Source: Flavobacteriales bacterium (GTDB lineage Bacteria; Bacteroidota; Bacteroidia; Flavobacteriales_C; GCA-002722245). Taken from it: a stretch of DNA of 61,218 bases. Numbering within the stretch: the first letter of the stretch is position 1; every line of letters starts with the position of its first letter. Of this stretch, positions 34,940 to 42,510 are shown piece by piece. The stretch covers positions 60,185 to 121,402 of the forward strand of contig PBEC01000002.1 of NCBI GenBank assembly GCA_002717515.1, read 5' to 3'. A program made the translations under genes and the position numbers. Under the pieces are notes generated by a model. The model saw only the letters and a program-made list of their open reading frames with translations. It searched no databases and had not been told where the DNA came from.

Positions 34940-35215
34940 TTATCCATATATACACGTATATGTTGAATCCTTTACTGCCTGAAGCATTATATTCTCTCCA
35001 ACTTCTATCACTGCGGCAGGAGTATCTGGTGTACATTTGATTCCATTAATAATCATCTCTCCGGATGTACATTTCATTGTCTCTTTTGGATTTGCCTTTC
35101 CAAAATCATAGGTTCCTTGCTTTATTAATCCTGCCGTTAATTGTGTTATTCCATCCTTCACAAAACCTAAGCTTTGTACATTACCATCAAAATATTCATT
35201 CTTTTTAATTTCCAT
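34940..35215 (-). CDS. ppnP: Pyrimidine/purine nucleoside phosphorylase (PpnP/DUF1255, cupin)
   Basis: 91 residues, a single small cupin of the family's usual size. The start, EIKKNEYFDGNVQSLGF, and the middle, GTYDFGKANPKETMKCTSGE, match the DUF1255 pattern (NEYFDGxVxSxGF; YxFGTxxPExMxVxSG). E. coli PpnP splits several nucleosides with phosphate to base and ribose-1-phosphate. It stands alone, with 130 bases downstream and the tRNA-Pro unit upstream. Confidence 0.88.
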   Translation of the reverse strand: MEIKKNEYFDGNVQSLGFVKDGITQLTAGLIKQGTYDFGKANPKETMKCTSGEMIINGIKCTPDTPAAVIEVGENIMLQAVKDSTYTCIYG

Positions 35216-35304
35216 ATTTTATTTTTGAAATTTATATAAATGCAAAAACCAACATTTATTGACGAAAAGCAACATAAAATCTAAAATTAACGTTGTTTAC
35301 TGCA

Positions 35305-35327
35305 CAAAAAAAGCCCTAAAGGGCTTT
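35305..35327 (-). terminator. Intrinsic terminator after tRNA-Pro
   Basis: Minus-strand AAAGCCC, loop TTTA, GGGCTTT followed by a T run (plus-strand A tract 35306-35312). It begins 3 bases beyond the tRNA 3' end. Confidence 0.8.
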
Positions 35328-35330
35328 GCG

Positions 35331-35405
35331 TCGGGATGAGAGGATTCGAACCTCCGATCTCTGGTCCCCCAGACCAGCACTTTAACCGGACTAAGCTACA
35401 TCCCG
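35331..35405 (-). tRNA. tRNA-Pro (anticodon GGG)
   Basis: 75 nt on the minus strand. The 7-bp acceptor stem CGGGATG/CATCCCG is perfect and the discriminator is A. Anticodon stem CTGGT/ACCAG encloses loop CTGGGGG, so the anticodon is GGG, reading CCC and CCU. The T arm is GGAGGTTCGAATCCTC. No CCA is encoded. A terminator follows; a tiny lipoprotein gene ends 46 bases upstream and may share its transcript. Confidence 0.96.
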
Positions 35406-35451
35406 AATAATAAATAAGGTACTCACGAATAACTTAAATTGAGTACAAAAA

Positions 35452-35592
35452 CTAAAACTGATTAACTTCACTTGTATCAAGCTTTGTGTAAGCCGGACAA
35501 ACCTCATGAGATGATCTACAAGAGGAAATTATTCCACTCATGATAACAACTGTTAAAACAATTCCAACTATTTTCAATAATTTCTTTTGCAT
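35452..35592 (-). CDS. Tiny lipoprotein (46 residues), unknown
   Basis: ATG at 35592 opens a 46-codon frame: MQKKLLKIVGIVLTVVIMSG then IISSC, a lipoprotein signal with Cys25. The mature peptide is 22 residues, CRSSHEVCPAYTKLDTSEVN then QF. A second Cys and CPAY follow closely. I recall similar CPAY-containing tiny lipoproteins in Bacteroidota but no function. It has its own strong promoter and lies upstream of tRNA-Pro on the same strand. Confidence 0.65.
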   Translation of the reverse strand: MQKKLLKIVGIVLTVVIMSGIISSCRSSHEVCPAYTKLDTSEVNQF

Positions 35593-35612
35593 CTGTCCAA
35601 ACTTCAAGGGTA

Positions 35613-35647
35613 CAAAATTACCGTTAATCAACGGAAGTTGTCACAAA
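35613..35647 (-). promoter_or_regulatory. Promoter for the tiny lipoprotein/tRNA-Pro unit, with embedded inverted repeat
   Basis: Minus strand: TTTG (35647-35644), 23 bases, TAATTTTG (35620-35613). The TTTG is itself the end of a second -7-like box, TATATTTG (35651-35644). Between the boxes lies the inverted repeat CCGTTGATTAACGG (35634-35621), a possible operator. Confidence 0.55.
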
Positions 35648-35710
35648 TATAATAAAAGGTTATTAACAATATGTTGAAAACTAAACCTTAACTGACTGAT
35701 AGAAAGAAAA

Positions 35711-36289
35711 CTAAAATCGACTTACAAGATCTTGATACAAATTCAAAACTTGAGGAAGCAGTTTCTTACAATCATTATTTATAGTGATATCTGAACGATA
35801 TATTCGTTCATCATCGGACAATTGATTAGACAATATGGATTTAATTTCAGCTTCACTACGATTATCTCTAAGCATTACCCTGCGAATTCTTTCCTGTTCA
35901 TTACAAAATACATTTATAACGTAATCACAGGACTTATAAGCACCTGATTCGAACAAAATGGCAGCTTCTTTTATAACTAATTTACTTTTTTGTTGACTTT
36001 TCCAAAAATCAAACGCTTCTCCGACTTTTGGGTGCAAAAAATTATTTATTTTTTTTATTGCTCCTGCTTCAGAAAATATAATTTTTGACAGTTTATTTTT
36101 ATCCAACCGATTGTTTTTCTGAACACGAACACCAAATAAACCAATAATTTCCTTTTGAATTTCATCAGAAAACAAAATTGATTTTGAAATCTCATCCGAT
36201 GAAAAAACAGGGACTCCAAGTGTTTTAAAGATCCTGCAAACGGTCGTTTTTCCACTACCCATTCCGCCTGTTACACCCAAAACTTTCAT
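35711..36289 (-). CDS. coaE: Dephospho-CoA kinase
   Basis: 192 residues, normal size. It phosphorylates the 3'-OH of dephospho-CoA in the last step of CoA synthesis. P-loop GGMGSGKTT at 8-16; SSDEISKSI for the CoA-binding region; HPKVGEAF (about 86-93); VIKEAAILFESGAYKSCDYV carries the lid/nucleotide residues; RDNRSEAEIKSILSNQLSDDE near the C-terminus. Its start shares one base with the stop of the YbbR-like gene, a linkage common in Bacteroidota. Confidence 0.95.
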   Translation of the reverse strand: MKVLGVTGGMGSGKTTVCRIFKTLGVPVFSSDEISKSILFSDEIQKEIIGLFGVRVQKNNRLDKNKLSKIIFSEAGAIKKINNFLHPKVGEAFDFWKSQQKSKLVIKEAAILFESGAYKSCDYVINVFCNEQERIRRVMLRDNRSEAEIKSILSNQLSDDERIYRSDITINNDCKKLLPQVLNLYQDLVSRF

Positions 36290-37275
36290 TAATCTTTTGA
36301 TTTAATAATGTACTCAACACTTGCGGGTTCAATACGTATATTTTTAACTTTTGGAAACTTATTTAACGTAACATTCAATCTTTTAAATGAGGCCTTAATG
36401 TCCTCAAAATGAACACTGGCTCTAAAATCTGTTTTCTTGATATTCTCTAAATCACTTTGAACACACGTAAAGGTGACTTTGACTTGATTTGGGAAAAGTT
36501 TAAACTCTAAAGAATCTGGAGCGTTCATAATAGATATGGGAATCATTAAATCTGATTCTTTTAAAGCTTCAACTCCCATGAATACAGATACACTATCTGT
36601 GTATAGTGAATCAACTCCGTCTGGCAATTCTAATTTGTAAGCTTGATGTAAATCTGAATCTAAAAGTTCCAGTTCAACTAGCTCAGTAAATATTGAATCG
36701 ATATTTTTCAATTTAGACTTTGCACCTCTTACTGTAACTTGATTGGGTCGAATTTTGGGTTGTTTTAAAACAAAATGCTCTCGAGCTTTATTTATTTTAT
36801 AATTAAAACTTGTAATTAATTTTTTCTCAACTCTTTCTGAAAATATTAACCTAATGGTATCTATTTTTGATAATGCTTCTCCAGATTTTATTTTCGACCC
36901 TACTGCTTGAGCAATTTGAATGGAGTTTTGATTTGGAAGCCAAATGTAATGCTTTTCATCTTTTTTTGTAATCACTTTAGTCTTTGCCAAATCAATTTCT
37001 AAATTCGAAGTTCGAAATCCAAAACTTCTGGAAATTAATTCAAAGCCTCTTGCTTGTATGGTTACAGAAATAGATTTGGGAACCTTACTCACCAAAATTT
37101 CATTTTCAGGATAGTTGATAAAATTAAGTTTAACATCAACACTTTCGCCTCTTTCTTCAGAAAATCGTAATAAGCTCCAAAGTATAGTTGAAACACCAAG
37201 ACAAGCAAGGAAAACTTTCCATTGCTTTTTATTGGTTGGGAGGAGTCCTTTGAATATGTTTTGAATCTTTGCCAA
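36289..37275 (-). CDS. YbbR-like (CdaR-family) membrane-anchored protein
   Basis: 328 residues with one N-terminal membrane helix (about 18-36, WKVFLACLGVSTILWSLLRF) and an extracytoplasmic region of YbbR-type repeats, e.g. ILVSKVPKSISVTIQARGFE and VTVRGAKSKLKNIDSI. In Firmicutes the YbbR protein CdaR controls the c-di-AMP cyclase; here no cyclase gene is adjacent, and the partner is coaE. The start is TTG at 37275; an in-frame stop lies 28 bases upstream and no ATG or GTG exists between. Function in this lineage is not established. Confidence 0.85.
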   Translation of the reverse strand: MAKIQNIFKGLLPTNKKQWKVFLACLGVSTILWSLLRFSEERGESVDVKLNFINYPENEILVSKVPKSISVTIQARGFELISRSFGFRTSNLEIDLAKTKVITKKDEKHYIWLPNQNSIQIAQAVGSKIKSGEALSKIDTIRLIFSERVEKKLITSFNYKINKAREHFVLKQPKIRPNQVTVRGAKSKLKNIDSIFTELVELELLDSDLHQAYKLELPDGVDSLYTDSVSVFMGVEALKESDLMIPISIMNAPDSLEFKLFPNQVKVTFTCVQSDLENIKKTDFRASVHFEDIKASFKRLNVTLNKFPKVKNIRIEPASVEYIIKSKD

Positions 37276-37302
37276 TTATTTTGCAAAAAACAGACAAGGA
37301 AA

Positions 37303-37881
37303 TTATTCTGGGTTCAAAGAGTCATTTTCCTGCTCAACGTTTTGAGGCACGAGAGGTTTGGATATAAGCTTCGAACTATCTTTTGCACGTTTCCCCCAAA
37401 CTGAATTTGGATATGCTCTGTAAAGCTTTTTGTAAGACTCCTTTGCTGCAAGGACATCCTTCAATAATACTTCTTTCGTTAGTCCTATGAAATACATTGA
37501 TTGAGGTACTATGGTATGATTAGGAAATGAATCGACTACATAATTCAAATATTCCAATGCTTTTACACTGTTTTTGGCATCTAATGAAGATCTACCTGCT
37601 CTACATAACAACTCAGGTAAATCAGGAGAATTAGAGTACTCTGCAAGCATTGCATCAACATAAAACACTAAACTATCGTTATAATACGCCAAACTATCGT
37701 TTAAAGACTTTAATTTTTCTTGATTACAATCTTTTGAATTTTCAAAAACTATATTAAATTTCGACCTTACCCCTTCAAATCCAGAAATTAATTCTTTCTC
37801 AGATAGTCCTGAACTTTTTGAAACATCTCCACACGAAAATATAATTAGTAAGGCTCCAACGGATAAAAATGTATTTTTCAT
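37303..37881 (-). CDS. TPR-containing lipoprotein
   Basis: 192 residues; lipoprotein signal MKNTFLSVGALLIIFSCGD (Cys17). Two or three TPR-like helical pairs follow: LPELLCRAGRSSLDAKNSV, ALEYLNYVVDSFPNHTIVPQ, AKESYKKLYRAYPNSVWGKR, as in YbgF/BamD-type periplasmic adaptors. The C-terminal 25 residues are acidic and disordered. It sits 11 bases after def and 27 before the YbbR-like gene. Role unknown; BamD-like assembly is a weak possibility given its small size. Confidence 0.85.
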   Translation of the reverse strand: MKNTFLSVGALLIIFSCGDVSKSSGLSEKELISGFEGVRSKFNIVFENSKDCNQEKLKSLNDSLAYYNDSLVFYVDAMLAEYSNSPDLPELLCRAGRSSLDAKNSVKALEYLNYVVDSFPNHTIVPQSMYFIGLTKEVLLKDVLAAKESYKKLYRAYPNSVWGKRAKDSSKLISKPLVPQNVEQENDSLNPE

Positions 37882-37892
37882 AATTCGTTATA

Positions 37893-38447
37893 TTATTTCG
37901 GAAATCGCATCCGATAACTTGCTTTTACAATACCTTTAGAAATATCGGTTAATTTACGCTTTATCATTTGTTTTTTCAAGGGATTTATTTTATCGGTGAA
38001 TAAAATCCCATTTATGTGGTCATACTCGTGTTGGATTATTCTCGCTGCAAGCCCTGAAAACTCTTCGATATGCTCTGAAAACTCTTCGTCAAAATACCTT
38101 ATTTTAACATTTTCATTTCTTTTAACATTTTCACGAATTCCGGGAATACTTAGACACCCTTCCTTAAACTGCCACTCCTCTCCTGATTCTTCAAGAATTT
38201 CAGGATTTATAAAAACCTTTTTAAAACCCTCAAGTTCCGGCTCTTCATCTGCAAATGGAGATGCGTCGACCAGGAATAGTTTAATTGATTTACCTATTTG
38301 TGGTGCAGCCAAACCAACACCTTCTGCTCCATACATAGTTTCCCACATATTATTTATGAGTGTTTTAAGTTCAGAATACTCTTTAGAAATATCTTCTCCT
38401 TTTTTTCTTAATACGGGATCTCCAAATGCTACTATCGGTAAAATCAT
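37893..38447 (-). CDS. def: Peptide deformylase
   Basis: 184 residues from ATG 38447 (MILPIVAFGDPVLRKKGEDI); a longer frame to 38537 adds 30 residues with no family match that overlap ruvX. It removes the formyl group from nascent Met. All three metal-site motifs are intact: GLAAPQIG (45-52), EGCLS (96-100, Cys98) and HEYDH (140-144). It follows ruvX by 37 bases. Confidence 0.96.
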   Translation of the reverse strand: MILPIVAFGDPVLRKKGEDISKEYSELKTLINNMWETMYGAEGVGLAAPQIGKSIKLFLVDASPFADEEPELEGFKKVFINPEILEESGEEWQFKEGCLSIPGIRENVKRNENVKIRYFDEEFSEHIEEFSGLAARIIQHEYDHINGILFTDKINPLKKQMIKRKLTDISKGIVKASYRMRFPK

Positions 38448-38484
38448 GTTACAAAAGTATTCTTTTTTAGTGGTTCGAAAAACT

Positions 38485-38907
38485 TTAAAAACCTTTAGCT
38501 TTTCTGTCCAAATAAGATTGAAGGATAATTGAGGCACTTACCATGTCCAGATTACCTTTTTCTCGCCTTTTACTTTTTTTAACTCCACCCATTATCATTG
38601 TCTGTGATGCAATTTTGCTGGTAAATCTCTCATCCTCTAAAATTATTTGAATTGGGGAAATTTTTTTTCGTAAAAGGTTCACAAATTGCTGAACCAAATG
38701 GGTGGCATCGGTATCTTTTGAATTTAAACTTTTTGGCATCCCGACAACTACTGCTTCAAGATCAAATTTCGCAGCATATTCATTAATGTATTTTATGACA
38801 TCCTTACTGTGAACAGTTGTTAATGGAGAAGCAATGATTTTTAAGTCATCTGTTTCAGCAATTCCAACTCTTTTTGAACCATAATCTAACCCCAATATTC
38901 TACCCAT
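38485..38907 (-). CDS. ruvX: Holliday junction resolvase-like RuvX (YqgF)
   Basis: 140 residues, an RNase H-fold nuclease. Active-site Asp8 in LGLDYGSKRVGIA, the middle motif EAVVVGMPKSLN, and ERFTSKIA with a C-terminal ASIILQSYLD Asp are typical. E. coli YqgF works in rRNA processing as well as on DNA junctions, so either role is possible. Located between a lipoprotein gene and def. Confidence 0.93.
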   Translation of the reverse strand: MGRILGLDYGSKRVGIAETDDLKIIASPLTTVHSKDVIKYINEYAAKFDLEAVVVGMPKSLNSKDTDATHLVQQFVNLLRKKISPIQIILEDERFTSKIASQTMIMGGVKKSKRREKGNLDMVSASIILQSYLDRKAKGF

Positions 38908-38968
38908 GATTTATGATTTTTCATTAATTATGAACAAAACCCATTTCGATGAATTTTAAAAATATATC

Positions 38969-39337
38969 TTAATCTACAAAAACTCCAGAAATTCTAATCC
39001 GATTGGTTAGACTCAAAGAATCATAAACAAAAACACTATCTTCTTCAATGAGCTCTCCGTCGATATATACTTTTAACGTTACATCGGCAGTACTATCCGA
39101 GTGAGTAGCTTCAAGCAAATAGTCCAACTCTGTTCCATAAATATCATGACTGATGTCAAGTGGAAGTTCAATTTTTTGATTTGCTCTCCACTCTAAACCA
39201 GGTCCCATTATTACATAAACATCATCTACATGATCTGCTGAACCCTCAATTTTGTAATTGAAAACATGACGTTCATCAAGGTTTGTGCAACCCAATGTTG
39301 AAACAAAAACCAGTAAAAGTGTAAAGTTTCGAAGCAT
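38969..39337 (-). CDS. Small lipoprotein of unknown function
   Basis: 122 residues; lipobox TLGC with Cys17 (MLRNFTLLLVFVSTLGC). The mature part is acidic, with predicted beta strands (HVFNYKIEGSADHVDDVYVI, DVTLKVYIDGELIEEDSVFV), resembling a single Ig-like or transthyretin-like sandwich. No family recognised. It is 61 bases upstream of ruvX on the same strand, and divergent from the sigma-factor gene. Confidence 0.75.
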   Translation of the reverse strand: MLRNFTLLLVFVSTLGCTNLDERHVFNYKIEGSADHVDDVYVIMGPGLEWRANQKIELPLDISHDIYGTELDYLLEATHSDSTADVTLKVYIDGELIEEDSVFVYDSLSLTNRIRISGVFVD

Positions 39338-39512
39338 AACTAATCAAAATTAATAAAATTCAACAAATACATATTACTCTTTTCACAAAATAAAAGCAAT
39401 ATATTCACCTCAATAAAAAACATAACACACTGTTTTTCAATAAAATAAACCAAGATGAATAAATTTAACTTTATTTACAACAAAAAAACTGGACATAGCA
39501 ATTAAAAAGCGG

Positions 39513-39520
39513 TATCTTTG
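39513..39520 (+). promoter_or_regulatory. -7 box upstream of the primary sigma factor gene
   Basis: TATCTTTG, an exact TAnnTTTG match, 31 bases before the ATG. The -33 region is not clear. The rest of the 214-base divergent spacer (39338-39551) is AT-rich without other visible structure. Confidence 0.5.
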
Positions 39521-39551
39521 TGCGTCACAAAATCGCGTTATTATATAGTCT

Positions 39552-40415
39552 ATGAGACAGCTGAAAATTACCCAGTCGATCACTAAGAGAGACAGCATTA
39601 CTTTAGACAAGTACTTACAAGAAATCGGTAAAGAAGATTTAATCACAGCTGAAGAAGAGGTAGAGTTAGCAAAAAAAATCAAGGCAGGCGATCAAGTTTC
39701 CCTTGAAAGACTAACAAAAGCAAACTTAAGATTCGTTGTTTCCGTTGCAAAACAGTACCAAGGCCAAGGACTTACACTTCCTGATTTAATCAATGAAGGT
39801 AACCTGGGATTAATTAAAGCAGCAAAACGTTTTGACGAAACAAGAGGATTTAAGTTTATCTCTTATGCAGTTTGGTGGATTCGTCAGTCGATTATCCAGG
39901 CCATTTCCGAACAGTCGAGAATGGTGAGGCTCCCATTGAATAAGATTGGAGCAATTAGTAAAATCAACAAAGGTACCTCGCAGCTGGAACAACAGCTGGA
40001 AAGAGAGCCTAATGCAAAAGAAATTTCTGAATTTTTAGACATCTCGGAAAATGAAGTTTCAAATGTAATGAACATGAACAGTCGGCACGTATCTGTGGAT
40101 GCTCCATTCGCTGAAGGAGAAGACCATGGACTACTTGATGTTATGGTGAATAATGATTCTCCTGATGCTGATAACGGTTTATTGAAAGAATCTTTAAACA
40201 GAGAGATAAAAAGATCTTTAGCTACTCTTACAGAAAGAGAAGCTGAAGTATTAAAGTTATTTTATGGAATTGATGGAAACAGAGAAATTTCATTAGAAGA
40301 AATTGGTTCTAAATTTGATTTAACACGAGAAAGAGTTCGTCAAATCAAAGAAAAAGCAATTAAAAGATTAAAACACAATTCAAGAAGTAAGTTATTAAGG
40401 GCTTATTTAGGATAA
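39552..40415 (+). CDS. rpoD: Primary RNA polymerase sigma factor (RpoD/SigA type, Bacteroidota form)
   Basis: 287 residues, lacking region 1.1, as expected for Bacteroidota. Region 1.2 is about 14-45 ([20 protein letters not shown]), region 2 about 52-122 ([32 protein letters not shown]), region 3 about 130-205, region 4 about 222-275 with the helix-turn-helix [20 protein letters not shown]. This factor reads the TTTG/TAnnTTTG promoters noted throughout the window. A strong terminator follows directly. Confidence 0.95.
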   Translation: MRQLKITQSITKRDSITLDKYLQEIGKEDLITAEEEVELAKKIKAGDQVSLERLTKANLRFVVSVAKQYQGQGLTLPDLINEGNLGLIKAAKRFDETRGFKFISYAVWWIRQSIIQAISEQSRMVRLPLNKIGAISKINKGTSQLEQQLEREPNAKEISEFLDISENEVSNVMNMNSRHVSVDAPFAEGEDHGLLDVMVNNDSPDADNGLLKESLNREIKRSLATLTEREAEVLKLFYGIDGNREISLEEIGSKFDLTRERVRQIKEKAIKRLKHNSRSKLLRAYLG

Positions 40416-40436
40416 AGTTTTATCGAAACTTCTTTT

Positions 40437-40464
40437 AAAGCCACTCAGTTGAGTGGCTTTTTTT
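40437..40464 (+). terminator. Intrinsic terminator between rpoD and uvrB
   Basis: AAAGCCACTC (40437-40446), loop AGTT, GAGTGGCTTT (40451-40460), then TTTT: a perfect 10-bp stem. It ends only 12 bases before the uvrB ATG. Confidence 0.9.
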
Positions 40465-40475
40465 ATTTTTAAGCT

Positions 40476-42506
40476 ATGAATTTTGAACTGGTATCGGAAT
40501 TTAAACCTACAGGAGACCAACCTAAGGCTATATCTGAAATTGTTAATGGCTTTAACTCAGGTGTTCAAGCCCAAACTCTACAAGGTGTAACTGGCTCGGG
40601 AAAAACCTTTACCATGGCTAATGTTATAAACGAGCTGAATCGACCAACACTAATTTTATCCCACAATAAAACACTTGCAGCTCAACTTTATGGAGAATTC
40701 AAAAAGTTCTTCCCTAATAATGCTGTTGAGTATTTTGTTTCTTATTATGACTATTATCAGCCGGAAGCATTTCTACCTGTAACTGGAACTTATATCGAAA
40801 AAGATTTATCCATCAACGACGAAATTGAAAAATTGCGGTTATCTGCGACTACAGCTCTTTTGTCGGGACGAAATGATGTAATTGTTGTTTCTTCCGTTTC
40901 ATGCATTTATGGAATGGGAAATCCAACTGATTTTTATGATAACTCTCTCAGTATAAATACTGGTACAAAAATCAGTAGAACTCAATTTTTAAAAAAACTG
41001 GTGACTGCTCTTTATTCCAGAAACGATATGGAATTCGAACGAGGTACATTCAGAGTAAAAGGAGATACAGTTGATGTATATCCTGGTTATTTAGATTTTG
41101 CTTATCGTATTTCATTTTGGGGCGACGAAATTGAATCAATAGAGCAAATTGAACCACAAACTAATCAGCACATTCAATCTACTAATGAGATAAAAATTTA
41201 TCCAGCAAATCTTTTTGTAACCAGTCCTGGAAGTTTACAAAAGGCTATTATAAATATACAAGACGACTTGATAAAGCAAGTTGAGTTTTTTAAATCAGAA
41301 GGAAAAGAGCTTGAAGCAAAAAGACTTTTGGAAAGAACAGAGTACGACATGGAAATGATGCGAGAGTTGGGCTACTGCTCTGGGATTGAAAATTATTCGA
41401 GGTATCTTGATGGAAGAGCTCCTGGAACCCGTCCCTATTGCTTATTGGATTATTTTCCTGAAGACTACATTATGATGATTGATGAAAGCCATGTGACAAG
41501 GCCCCAAATTAAAGCGATGTATGGAGGAGACCGATCTCGCAAAATTAATTTAGTCGAATATGGATTTCGTCTCCCTGCGGCTTTGGACAATCGCCCTTTA
41601 CAATACGATGAATTTCAAGCTCTTCAAAATCAAACATTATATGTTTCAGCGACTCCTGCAGATTACGAACTCGAAGCTTCAGAAGGTGTAATTATCGAAC
41701 AAATAATACGACCTACAGGCTTATTAGACCCAAAAATTGAAGTTCGTCCAACAAAAAATCAAATTGACGATTTACTGGAAGAAATTGACAATCGTGTTCA
41801 AAAAAACGAACGCATTTTGTGTACGACGCTAACAAAAAGAATGGCTGAAGAACTTTCAAAATTTATTGTGAATTTAAATATAAAATGTAAATACATCCAT
41901 TCTGAAATAGATACCCTGGAGCGGGTTGAAATTTTACGTTCACTTCGATTGGGAGAGATTGACGTATTAGTTGGTGTAAATCTTTTACGTGAAGGATTAG
42001 ACCTACCTGAAGTTTCTCTGGTAGCGATTCTAGATGCTGATAAAGAAGGGTTTTTAAGATCTGAAAAATCATTAACACAAACGGCAGGAAGAGCTGCAAG
42101 AAACATTGATGGTTTAGTCATTATGTACGCAGATAAAATTACCGATTCTATGAAAAAAACCATTGAGGAAACAAAACGTCGAAGAAAAATTCAAATGAAT
42201 TACAATAAAATAAATGGATTATCTCCCAAATCTTTAGCTAAATCAAAAGAAGAAATTCTAAAACAAACCTCTGTAGTAGACTCTGTGAGAGGAAAAACAC
42301 CCAAAACCTACAGTTCTTCTCTAGTTGAAGAAGGATTGGCAGCAGACCCAGTTGTTAATTATATGTCGAAGAATCAATTGGAAAAAGCCATTAAACAAGC
42401 CAAAAGAAAAATGGAAAAAGCGGCGAAAGAATTAGATTTTATATCTGCTGCTCAATACCGTGATGAAATGCAGGCTTTGGAAAAAAAAATCAAAAAAAAA
42501 CCTTAA
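40476..42506 (+). CDS. uvrB: UvrABC excinuclease subunit B
   Basis: 676 residues, standard. It verifies damage and loads UvrC in nucleotide excision repair. Walker A GVTGSGKT at 37-44; the beta-hairpin block YYDYYQPEAFLPVTGTYIEK; DEAD-like MIDESHVTRPQ; helicase motif VI QTAGRAARNIDG; and a C-terminal UVR domain (about 635-672, EKAIKQAKRKMEKAAKELDF) that contacts UvrC. ATG 40476 is 12 bases after the sigma-factor terminator, so its promoter must lie in or before that hairpin, or expression relies on read-through. It ends 4 bases from the convergent kinase gene. Confidence 0.97.
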   Translation: MNFELVSEFKPTGDQPKAISEIVNGFNSGVQAQTLQGVTGSGKTFTMANVINELNRPTLILSHNKTLAAQLYGEFKKFFPNNAVEYFVSYYDYYQPEAFLPVTGTYIEKDLSINDEIEKLRLSATTALLSGRNDVIVVSSVSCIYGMGNPTDFYDNSLSINTGTKISRTQFLKKLVTALYSRNDMEFERGTFRVKGDTVDVYPGYLDFAYRISFWGDEIESIEQIEPQTNQHIQSTNEIKIYPANLFVTSPGSLQKAIINIQDDLIKQVEFFKSEGKELEAKRLLERTEYDMEMMRELGYCSGIENYSRYLDGRAPGTRPYCLLDYFPEDYIMMIDESHVTRPQIKAMYGGDRSRKINLVEYGFRLPAALDNRPLQYDEFQALQNQTLYVSATPADYELEASEGVIIEQIIRPTGLLDPKIEVRPTKNQIDDLLEEIDNRVQKNERILCTTLTKRMAEELSKFIVNLNIKCKYIHSEIDTLERVEILRSLRLGEIDVLVGVNLLREGLDLPEVSLVAILDADKEGFLRSEKSLTQTAGRAARNIDGLVIMYADKITDSMKKTIEETKRRRKIQMNYNKINGLSPKSLAKSKEEILKQTSVVDSVRGKTPKTYSSSLVEEGLAADPVVNYMSKNQLEKAIKQAKRKMEKAAKELDFISAAQYRDEMQALEKKIKKKP

Positions 42507-42510
42507 GTGT

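Noticed and set aside
37996-38532. 178-codon plus-strand frame opposite def and ruvX
   Set aside because: It is antisense to the well-supported def motifs and has no recognisable family or start context; a shadow frame.
41798-42163. 121-codon minus-strand frame inside uvrB
   Set aside because: Lies fully inside conserved UvrB helicase motifs on the other strand; no domain or promoter seen.
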